Positions 57,677 to 64,000 of a stretch of DNA of 64,000 bases are shown one piece after another. The notes below the pieces were generated by a model. It saw nothing but the letters and a program-made list of their open reading frames with translations. It did not search any database and was not told where the DNA came from. The first letter of the stretch is position 1; every line of letters starts with the position of its first letter. Origin of the DNA: an uncultured Serinicoccus sp. (GTDB lineage: Bacteria > Actinomycetota > Actinomycetes > Actinomycetales > Dermatophilaceae); NCBI RefSeq assembly GCF_947487915.1, contig NZ_CANKYH010000007.1, forward strand, positions 186,001-250,000. Direction: 5' to 3'. A program made the translations under genes and the position numbers.

Positions 57677-58393
57677 TCACTCGGCCGCTGACAGCGCCGC
57701 CTCGTACCCCTCCCGGGCCGCCTCGATGAAGAGCTGGGCCGCCTGCTGCGGTGACGGCGCCTGGAGGACACCGGACGTCGAGCCGGTGCCGTGGGCACCG
57801 CTGCGCATGATGTCGTACGCGTCGCGCGGAGCTGCCACCCCTCCCGCATGCATGACCAGGACACCGGGTGCCGCCTGGGTGACCTGGTGGGTGGCCGGTC
57901 GGATCCACGGCCGCTCGCCGGCTCCCGCGCCCCCGATGAGCGCGGGGGGTTCGTAGAGCACGATGGTCGGCCCGCGCCTGGCGACCTCCACGGCCTGCTC
58001 GTCGGTGTCGGCGCACACCATCGTCAGCAGGCCCGCCTGCTCGGCACGCTCCATGGTCCGGGTGAGGAGCAGGGGGTCCAGCGGATGGCCGACGTGGTTG
58101 AGCATGACACCGTCGGCGCCGGCGTCCACCAGGCTCTCCGCCGTGGTGCGACCCACGCTGACGCCCTGCTCGTCGGCGTCCATCGTCTGGGCGAAGACGT
58201 ATGCGTCGGGCACCGCCGCGCGGACCTGCGCGATGAGCGCTGTCGGCACGGTGAGGATGACGCCCACCCCCTGGTCGCGACCGGCCCGGGCGGCCGCCGT
58301 ACCGACGGAGACGATCTCCGGCAGACGCAGGAGGTTCTTCGGTCCGATCTCGAAGAAGGGGGCCTTCAGAGGCGGGCGGCCAGCCGTCGGCAT
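57677..58393 (-). CDS. Archaeal-type triose-phosphate-isomerase-like protein (module D)
   Basis: Protein of 238 residues. The family landmarks are [10 protein letters not shown] (K19), the histidine motif LNHVGHP (H100) and YEPPALIGG with catalytic Glu148, in the order of archaeal-type triose-phosphate isomerases; the C-terminus [12 protein letters not shown] and [11 protein letters not shown] matches their phosphate loop. Bacterial copies beside polyol genes serve as tetrulose-phosphate or related isomerases (EryH-type) rather than glycolytic enzymes. ATG shares one base with the DeoR stop (TGATG). It is probably a sugar-phosphate isomerase of module D. Confidence 0.7.
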   Translation of the reverse strand: MPTAGRPPLKAPFFEIGPKNLLRLPEIVSVGTAAARAGRDQGVGVILTVPTALIAQVRAAVPDAYVFAQTMDADEQGVSVGRTTAESLVDAGADGVMLNHVGHPLDPLLLTRTMERAEQAGLLTMVCADTDEQAVEVARRGPTIVLYEPPALIGGAGAGERPWIRPATHQVTQAAPGVLVMHAGGVAAPRDAYDIMRSGAHGTGSTSGVLQAPSPQQAAQLFIEAAREGYEAALSAAE

Positions 58394-59199
58394 CAGGCCA
58401 TCTCCACGGCTGCCGAGCGCGGCTCGACCAGGCGGACCGTGACGTGGGAGGGAAGGTCGGCCAGCACGGCGTCGTCGGGAGCGGCATCCGTCACGATGAC
58501 GTCGATCTCCTCGAAGTTCGCCACCCTCGACATGAGCACCCTGCCGAGCTTGGAGTGGTCGAACGCCAGCACCACGCGGTCGGAACGCTCCAGAGCCAGC
58601 CTCTTGCCGGCGCTCTCGTCCGGGTCGTAGTCCGTCAGACCCTGGCGAGGGTGCACCCCGCTGATCCCCATCACGTAGGTGTCGACGTTGTAGTGGCGAA
58701 GGTCGTCGGCCATCGTGGAGCTGGTCGTCGTCATCTCCGAGGCCTTGAGCCGCCCCCCGAGCAGGAACACCTCGACCTGCTCCTCGTCGGCCAGCTCGGC
58801 CGCGACGAGCAGGCTACGGGTCAGCACGGTCAAGGGCTGGCCCCGTCCCCGGAGGGCGTGCGCCGCCGCCAGCGCCGTGCTCCCCCCGTCGAAGAAGACG
58901 ACCTCCCCCGTGCCGAGCAGGTCGGCGACAGCACGCCCGATGTGCGCCTTGGTCTCGTGCTCGCTCACCGCGCGGTCGGACAAGGAGGGCTCTGTGCTCT
59001 TCGACTCGACCATGACGGCCCGACCCCCCATGAGGCGCCGGACGACACCACGGTCCTCCAGGGCCTCCAGGTCGCGCCTGATGGTCATCGCGGAGACCTC
59101 GAAGTGGGTCGCCAGACTGGTGATGTCGACCTCCGACCGGTCCCTCATGAGTGCCTCGATCTCGGCTCGCCTCTGCTGCACTCCGCGGCCCATCGCCAT
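58393..59199 (-). CDS. DeoR-family transcriptional regulator (module D)
   Basis: Protein of 268 residues. Helix-turn-helix with VSAMTIRRDLEALEDRG near 35-51 and the sugar-phosphate domain (VVFFDGGSTALAAAHAL, VLTRSLLVAAEL, FDHSKLGRVLM). ATG at 59197-59199 with GGAGGAG at five-base spacing. It is divergent from the ABC transporter genes, with inverted repeats in the gap, and co-transcribed with the isomerase-like gene. It likely represses both directions in absence of the sugar phosphate. Confidence 0.85.
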   Translation of the reverse strand: MAMGRGVQQRRAEIEALMRDRSEVDITSLATHFEVSAMTIRRDLEALEDRGVVRRLMGGRAVMVESKSTEPSLSDRAVSEHETKAHIGRAVADLLGTGEVVFFDGGSTALAAAHALRGRGQPLTVLTRSLLVAAELADEEQVEVFLLGGRLKASEMTTTSSTMADDLRHYNVDTYVMGISGVHPRQGLTDYDPDESAGKRLALERSDRVVLAFDHSKLGRVLMSRVANFEEIDVIVTDAAPDDAVLADLPSHVTVRLVEPRSAAVEMA

Positions 59200-59280
59200 G
59201 AGAACTCCTCCACTCGACGGTGGCGTCGACGACGCCCGCTCCTGCTCGAACGTAGCACAGCGACTGCCTCTAGATGTCAG

Positions 59281-59342
59281 ATTGTCACAATTTTGCCGCA
59301 CCTCTTGCCACCTTGCTGAGACTTGGTTACATTTCGGTGTAA
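59281..59342. promoter_or_regulatory. Divergent promoter/operator region of module D
   Basis: ATTGT-C-ACAAT (59281-59291) and TTACA-tttcgg-TGTAA (59327-59342) are perfect inverted repeats in the 194-base gap. TTGCCA at 59305-59310 with TTACAT at 59327-59332 (16-base spacer) is a good promoter towards the transporter, with its -10 inside the second repeat. The DeoR regulator next door is the likely ligand. Confidence 0.55.
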
Positions 59343-59393
59343 TCGCCTCACATCGATAGGCGAGGTCGTGATTGCCCCTCGGAAGGACGACCC

Positions 59394-60833
59394 GTGTACA
59401 TCCCCCCTTCGCTCCCCCGCACCCGGCCCGTCAGCATGTCACGCAGGGTGGTGCTGGCCGGCAGCCTCACCGGCGCCCTCCTCCTCACGGCGTGCGGCGG
59501 CTCCTCCGACGACCTGGACCCCTCGGCCGCCGGCGGTTGGTCGCAGGAGTATGCAGGCACCGAGCTGAACGTCCTGGCCGAGGCCACCCTCAACTCCGAC
59601 ATCCTGGCCCAGATGGCCCCGGAGTTCACGTCCATGACCGGCATCGAGGTCACGATCGAGACGGCGCCCTTCGCGCAGCTGGTGCAGCGAGCCACCCTGG
59701 ACTTCTCGACCTCGCAGGGCGACTTCGACGTCGTCTCCATCCCCTACGACTACCTGGGCGCCTACGCGGGCAGCGGCTACCTCGAGGACTTCGCCCCGCT
59801 GATGGAGGCCAACGCGGACAAGGTCAGCGACGACTTCAGCCAGGAGAACGTCATCCCCGGGCTGTGGGACACCGCCGCGCAGTGGGACGGCGCCTACTAC
59901 GGCATGCCGAGCAACAGCGCGGTCACCATGATGATGTACCGGCAGGACCTCTTCGAGGACGAGTCGGAGCAGGCGGCCTTCATGGACGCCTACGGCTACG
60001 AGCTGGCACCGGCCACGACCTGGGAGCAGTACGCCGACATCGCCGAGTTCTTCACCCGGGACGCCGGTGAGCAGCTGGCCGGGGAGACGCTGTCCGAGCC
60101 CCTCTACGGCGTGACCCTGGCCGGCAAACGGCACGAGGCGGCGGTCTTCGAGTGGCTCAACTACGCCAACTCCTTCGGTGGTGGCGTGCTCTCCCCCGAG
60201 GGCGAGCTCATCCTGGACACCGACGAGTCCGTGGACAGCCTCGACTACATGAGCTCCCTGGGCGAGTTCGCGCCCCCGGGATACACCTCGGCCACCTGGG
60301 ACGAGGTGACGGCCCAGCTGCAGCAGGGCATCGCCGTCCAGGCCATCTCCTGGGGCGACACCGCCGGGGCCATGGAGAACCCCGACCAGTCGGCCGTCGT
60401 CGGCAAGATGGCCTACGGCGACATCCCGGTGCTGGACGAGGGCGACGAGCACCACGCCCTGCACGGCGCCTGGACCTACGGCATCAGCACCGAGGCCAGC
60501 GACGCGGACGCGGCATACCTCTTCGTCGCATGGGCGCTGTCGGAGCCGGTCCAGAAGCAGATCGGTGAGATGGGCGGCGTGCCGGCCACCTTCTCCGCCT
60601 TCGAGGACCCCGAGCTGCTCGAGACGCTGCCGTCTTGGCCGCAGCAGCTGCGCAGCCTGGAGAACGCGGTCGCCCGGCCCCGCAACGCCGAGTGGCCGCA
60701 GATGCTGGACCAGCTCATGCTGCAGGTCTCCAACGGCCTGGTGGGCGAGGCCACACCGCAGGAGGCGCTGACCGACGCGCAGGACGAGATCACCGGCATC
60801 CTCGGTGACAAGCTGCCGCTGACGGAGTTCTGA
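59394..60833 (+). CDS. Sugar ABC transporter substrate-binding lipoprotein (module D)
   Basis: Protein of 479 residues. Signal region with MSRRVVLAGS and lipobox LLTAC, Cys34. The mature protein is of the extracellular solute-binding family 1 (MAPEFTSMTGIEVTIE, DVVSIPYDYLGAYAGSGYLEDF). GTG at 59394 has GGAAGG at good spacing; the ATG at 59436 is a shorter alternative. With two permeases it forms a carbohydrate importer, probably for the substrate of the FGGY kinase. Confidence 0.8.
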   Translation: MYIPPSLPRTRPVSMSRRVVLAGSLTGALLLTACGGSSDDLDPSAAGGWSQEYAGTELNVLAEATLNSDILAQMAPEFTSMTGIEVTIETAPFAQLVQRATLDFSTSQGDFDVVSIPYDYLGAYAGSGYLEDFAPLMEANADKVSDDFSQENVIPGLWDTAAQWDGAYYGMPSNSAVTMMMYRQDLFEDESEQAAFMDAYGYELAPATTWEQYADIAEFFTRDAGEQLAGETLSEPLYGVTLAGKRHEAAVFEWLNYANSFGGGVLSPEGELILDTDESVDSLDYMSSLGEFAPPGYTSATWDEVTAQLQQGIAVQAISWGDTAGAMENPDQSAVVGKMAYGDIPVLDEGDEHHALHGAWTYGISTEASDADAAYLFVAWALSEPVQKQIGEMGGVPATFSAFEDPELLETLPSWPQQLRSLENAVARPRNAEWPQMLDQLMLQVSNGLVGEATPQEALTDAQDEITGILGDKLPLTEF

Positions 60834-60838
60834 GCCCG

Positions 60839-61768
60839 ATGACGATCGCCGTGGAGCCTGGGCGCGAAGCACCGCCCCCACCGGCGCCGAGGAGGAGGAC
60901 GGTGCGCTGGGCGCGGATCGGGATGCAGGCACCCAGCCTCGTCATCCTGATGCTGGTGCTGGCGTTCCCGCTCGTCTACAGCCTGCTGCTGAGCTTCCAG
61001 TCCTACAGCCCGGTCGACCCGGCTGCCGACGGTCGGTGGATCGGGCTGGACAACTACGCACGGATGTTCACCGACACCCAGTTCGGCCAGGCCATCCTCG
61101 TCACCCTGGGGTATGTCGTGCTCGCCGTGGCTCTCGAGACGCTCCTCGGTCTCGTCCTAGGCATCTGGCTGTCGCGTCTGGTCCGGACGCGACGCCTGAT
61201 GACGTCCCTCCTGCTGCTGCCGATGATCGCCACTCCCCTCGTGGTCGGGCTGATGTTCAGCTTCGGCCTCAACCCCCAGTTCGGCTACATGACCTCGGCG
61301 CTGCAGTCGCTCGGGCTGATCGGCGAGGCGGGGGTGCTGGACAGCCCCGTCGGGGCGTTCGCGGCCCTCGTCGTCATGGACGTGTGGGAGTGGACCCCCT
61401 TCATCGCCCTCATGGTGCTGGCGGGCCTGTCGGCCGCACCCGAGGCCCAGATCCAGGCAGCGCAGCTCGACGGGTGCTCGACCTTCCAGATCTACTGGCA
61501 CGTCATGCTGCCCATGATCCGCCCGGTGATCGGGGTGGCCATCCTGTTCCGGGCGACCGAGGCGATCCGCATGTTCGACCAGGTCTACATCCTCACCGGC
61601 GGCGGCCCCGGATCGGCCACCACGGTCAACGACATCTTCCAGTACCGCGTGAGCTTCACCGCGTTCGACATGAGCTACGGGGCGACGCTCGGCATCGCGA
61701 CGTTCGCCGTCGTCGTGACGCTGACCTGGGTGCTCTTCCGCTACCTCAACCGAAGGGGTGCAGCATGA
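60839..61768 (+). CDS. Sugar ABC transporter permease 1 (module D)
   Basis: Protein of 309 residues, MalF-like with six transmembrane segments and EAA loop PEAQIQAAQLDGCSTFQIYWHVMLPMIRPV. The first helix is at about 23-44. ATG five bases past the binding-protein stop. It overlaps permease 2 by ATGA. No ATPase is coded nearby, so it likely uses a shared one. Confidence 0.85.
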   Translation: MTIAVEPGREAPPPPAPRRRTVRWARIGMQAPSLVILMLVLAFPLVYSLLLSFQSYSPVDPAADGRWIGLDNYARMFTDTQFGQAILVTLGYVVLAVALETLLGLVLGIWLSRLVRTRRLMTSLLLLPMIATPLVVGLMFSFGLNPQFGYMTSALQSLGLIGEAGVLDSPVGAFAALVVMDVWEWTPFIALMVLAGLSAAPEAQIQAAQLDGCSTFQIYWHVMLPMIRPVIGVAILFRATEAIRMFDQVYILTGGGPGSATTVNDIFQYRVSFTAFDMSYGATLGIATFAVVVTLTWVLFRYLNRRGAA

Positions 61769-62646
61769 CGACCACGGACGCCCGGGTCGAGACCCGGCCG
61801 CAGAGGACCGAGCAGCCCCGCCGGACGCCACGACGCGCGTTCGTCACCGTCCTCTCGGTGCTGGTCCCCGCCGCACTGATGCTCGCCTACCTCTCGCCCA
61901 TCGTGTGGCTGGTCCTGACCTCGTTCAAGAACCGGGTGGACATCTTCTCCTCCGCCCCCACGGTGTTCTTCACCCCGACCCTCGCCAACTACGTCGAGGC
62001 CTTCGTGGACAAGGGCTTCACCGAGAACCTCGTGAACTCCGCGGTGGTGGGCATCGCCTCCACGCTGATCGCGCTCCTGGTGGGCCTGCCGGCGGCCTAC
62101 AGCCTCAGCCGCGCCAGCAAGGGCGAGGGCTTCATGATGGCGCTCCTGGCCGCCCGGCTGCTGCCGGCCATGGTGCTGGCCGTCCCGCTCTTCGTGCTCG
62201 CCTCCAACCTCGGGCTCCGCGACACCTACGCCGGCCTCATCGCCGCGCACCTGACCTTCGCGCTGCCGTTCACGGTATGGATGATGCGCGGCTTCTTCCT
62301 CGCTGTGCCGGTGGCCCTCGACGAGGCGGCGCAGCTGGACGGGTGCGGGGAGTGGGGCACCTTCCTGCGGGTCATCATGCCCATCGTCAAGCCCGGTCTG
62401 GCCGCGACCGCCATCTTCTGCCTCATCAACTCCTGGAACGAGTTCCTCTTCGCGCTGGTCCTCACCGGGCGGGAGACCCAGACGCTGCCGGTGGCCATCC
62501 CGAGCCTCATCACCCCGATCGGCACCTCCTGGGGCCAGGTCGCGGCCGTGGGCACCGTCACGGTCATGCCGGTCATGATCGTGGCCTTCATCGTCCAGAA
62601 GCACATCGTTGCCGGCATGACCGGCGGAGCCATCTCAGCGGAGTGA
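61765..62646 (+). CDS. Sugar ABC transporter permease 2 (module D)
   Basis: Protein of 293 residues, MalG-like, six transmembrane segments. EAA loop PVALDEAAQLDGCGEWGTFLRVIMP. Ends in QKHIVAGMTGGAISAE, like the module A counterpart. ATG overlaps permease 1 stop. The gene is followed after 44 bases by yjbQ. Confidence 0.85.
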   Translation: MTTTDARVETRPQRTEQPRRTPRRAFVTVLSVLVPAALMLAYLSPIVWLVLTSFKNRVDIFSSAPTVFFTPTLANYVEAFVDKGFTENLVNSAVVGIASTLIALLVGLPAAYSLSRASKGEGFMMALLAARLLPAMVLAVPLFVLASNLGLRDTYAGLIAAHLTFALPFTVWMMRGFFLAVPVALDEAAQLDGCGEWGTFLRVIMPIVKPGLAATAIFCLINSWNEFLFALVLTGRETQTLPVAIPSLITPIGTSWGQVAAVGTVTVMPVMIVAFIVQKHIVAGMTGGAISAE

Positions 62647-62690
62647 GCCACACGCAGCCCCGCACCGCCCTCGCCTCTCAGGAGACACCC

Positions 62691-63191
62691 ATGCTGGTCC
62701 GATCCACCACCACCGTCATCCAGACCCCGGCTCGCCAGGAGTTCTTCGACGTGACCGAGCAGTTCACCGCCTTCATCACCGAGTCCGGGTGCGCGGACGG
62801 GCTCGCCGTCGCCTACACCCAGCACACCAGCTGCTGCGTGTTCATCCAGGAGGAGTCGGAGGACACGACCTACTACGGGACCCAGCTGCTCCTCCAGGAC
62901 ACGCTCAACGTCCTGGCCAAGATCGCGCCGCCGACACGGAACGAGGGCCAGTACCTGCACCCGGGCCCCATCCACATCAAGAACGCCGCGGACCTGCGCG
63001 GGGAGCACCCGTCCTGGGGCCTGAACACCGACGGCCACATCATCTCCTCCATCCTGGGCCGCTCCGCGACGGTGCCGGTGGTCGACGGCGAACCCGTCCT
63101 CGGCGAATTCGGGCGCATCTACGTCGGGGACCTGGACTCGGTCCGCGCCCGGGAGCGGACCGTCTACTTCACCGTCCTGGGTGCCCCGTGA
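62691..63191 (+). CDS. yjbQ: YjbQ/UPF0047 family protein (module D)
   Basis: Protein of 166 residues with the UPF0047 core: LAVAYTQHTSCCVFIQEESED, NEGQYLHPGPIHIKNAADLRGEHPSWGLNTDGHIISSILGRS, and FGRIYVGDLDSVRARERTVYFTVLG. Members can make thiamine phosphate weakly, but their true role is unclear. GGAG precedes the ATG. Its stop overlaps the FGGY kinase start (GTGA), so the two proteins are made in step, an odd partner for a sugar kinase. Confidence 0.8.
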   Translation: MLVRSTTTVIQTPARQEFFDVTEQFTAFITESGCADGLAVAYTQHTSCCVFIQEESEDTTYYGTQLLLQDTLNVLAKIAPPTRNEGQYLHPGPIHIKNAADLRGEHPSWGLNTDGHIISSILGRSATVPVVDGEPVLGEFGRIYVGDLDSVRARERTVYFTVLGAP

Positions 63192-64000
63192 TCGTCTACG
63201 CGGTCGACCTGGGCACGACCAACGTCAAGGTCGTCCGGTATGACGACACCGCACGTGCCCGGGCGACGGCGTCGTCGCCGATGCGCTACCACCGCGAGGG
63301 CGACCGGGTCACCTTCGATCCGGACACCGTCGTCGACACCGTGCTCGACCTCGTCCGCGCGGCCGGACGGGAGGCGCCGGAGACCGAGTCGTCCGCGAGC
63401 ATCGTGCTCACCGGCCAGGCCGAGTCCCTCGTCCTGGTGGATGCGCAGGGGCAGGTCGTGGGTCCCGGGATCTCCTGGATGGACGAGCGGTCGGGTGACC
63501 AGGCCGGGGAGATGGCGGCGGCCTTCGACCCCGACGCCGCCTTCGCGATCACCGGGGAGCCGGAGGCGGTGCCCACCTGGCCCGCGACCAAGCTGCGGTG
63601 GCTGGCGCAGCACCACCCCGAGGTCCTCCCCCGGGTCCGACACGTCTTCATGATCAAGGACTTCGTCATCTGGCGGCTCACCGGGCGCGCGGTGGGCGAG
63701 GAGACCACGCGCGGCTTCACCTATCTCTACGACGTGTCCCGGCGCGACTACTGGCCGGACATGCTGGACTTCTGCGGGGTGACCCAGGGGATGATGCCCG
63801 AGGTGGTCCCCGCCGGAGCGACCGTCGGCCCGGTGGTCCCGCGCATCAGCGAGCGGCTGCCCGCGGCGTCATACACGGTGAACACCGGCGCGCTGGACCA
63901 CTTCTGCGCGATGCTCGGCACCGACACCTACGCCCCCGGCCAGCTGAGCGTCTCCGCCGGGACCGTGCTGGCGCTGTCCATGCTGGCCGACGGCTGGACG
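63188..64000 (+). CDS. FGGY-family carbohydrate kinase (3' truncated by window)
   Basis: The first 271 residues are visible, with no stop before the window end. VIVYAVDLGTTNVKVVRYD is the N-terminal phosphate-binding motif, VLTGQAESLVLVD and GISWMDERS are the FGGY-typical substrate region, and GALDHFCAMLGTD leads into the second domain. The family includes xylulokinase, erythritol kinase and glycerol kinase. With a triose-phosphate-isomerase-like gene in the same module, a polyol or tetrulose kinase is plausible. GTG overlaps the yjbQ stop. Confidence 0.8.
   Translation, partial: MIVYAVDLGTTNVKVVRYDDTARARATASSPMRYHREGDRVTFDPDTVVDTVLDLVRAAGREAPETESSASIVLTGQAESLVLVDAQGQVVGPGISWMDERSGDQAGEMAAAFDPDAAFAITGEPEAVPTWPATKLRWLAQHHPEVLPRVRHVFMIKDFVIWRLTGRAVGEETTRGFTYLYDVSRRDYWPDMLDFCGVTQGMMPEVVPAGATVGPVVPRISERLPAASYTVNTGALDHFCAMLGTDTYAPGQLSVSAGTVLALSMLADGWT

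Noticed and set aside
1-64000. Mobile element, prophage or CRISPR origin for the catabolic island
   Set aside because: No transposase, integrase, phage gene, tRNA border or direct-repeat array was seen, and codon use is similar across the window.

Overview
This window is GC-rich (roughly 70% by eye), with many GTG starts and long runs of same-strand genes joined by 4-base ATGA/GTGA overlaps. Content and style point to a high-GC actinobacterium, most likely a free-living member of the Micrococcales (Intrasporangiaceae/Ornithinimicrobiaceae type). That placement is inference. No rRNA, tRNA, CRISPR array, transposase, integrase or phage gene was recognised.

Left part (1-25 kb), mostly housekeeping and envelope genes. 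84-3684: peptidase M20 amidohydrolase, AbgT-type transporter and DoxX protein. 3819-6305: DUF421 protein, then a secreted protein coupled to a sortase-like protein that lacks the usual catalytic arginine, behind a Crp/GlxR-like site. 13398-6337: seven translationally coupled genes (pseudo-receiver/PIG-L deacetylase, ATP-grasp, PHP hydrolase, family-2 glycosyltransferase, 46-residue membrane protein, secreted alpha-helical protein, unknown protein), read here as an undescribed cell-surface glycan system. 14235-13555: small membrane protein with a decayed copy of its own 3' end. 18153-15426: Asp23/AmaP/CsbD envelope-stress module, divergent from an ECF-type sigma factor operon. 19408-25369: esterase-like hydrolase, DUF389 protein, GH16-like secreted protein, PLP decarboxylase and nucleotidyltransferase-like protein.

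Right part (25.5-64 kb), four adjacent catabolic modules, each with its own regulator or transporter. (A) 25510-35025: PfkB kinase, YihT-like class I aldolase, DeoR regulator, alcohol, tartrate-type and aldehyde dehydrogenases, and a divergent sugar ABC transporter. This resembles a sulfo-EMP-like or other ketose-phosphate splitting route. (B) 49792-35066: a 15-gene operon with a complete oligopeptide-type ABC transporter, two class III CoA-transferases, three hot-dog hydratase proteins, an enoyl-CoA hydratase, an SDR, a tartrate/malate-type dehydrogenase, an aldehyde dehydrogenase and an HpcH/HpaI aldolase; it appears to degrade an unknown organic acid through CoA thioesters. (C) 54508-50040 and 54735-56905: D-tartrate dehydratase, DHDPS-family lyase, transporter and LacI regulator, divergent from a flavoprotein and an RraA-type aldolase/decarboxylase. 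LacI-type operators lie in front of both B and C. (D) 59199-57677 and 59394-64000: DeoR regulator and archaeal-type triose-phosphate-isomerase-like protein, divergent from a sugar ABC transporter, a YjbQ protein and an FGGY kinase cut by the window edge. This suggests polyol or tetrose catabolism.

Read together, the right half looks like an island for unusual plant-derived acids, sulfosugars or polyols, with hydroxy-acid (tartrate-like) chemistry recurring in A, B and C. Substrates are inferred from families and context only.
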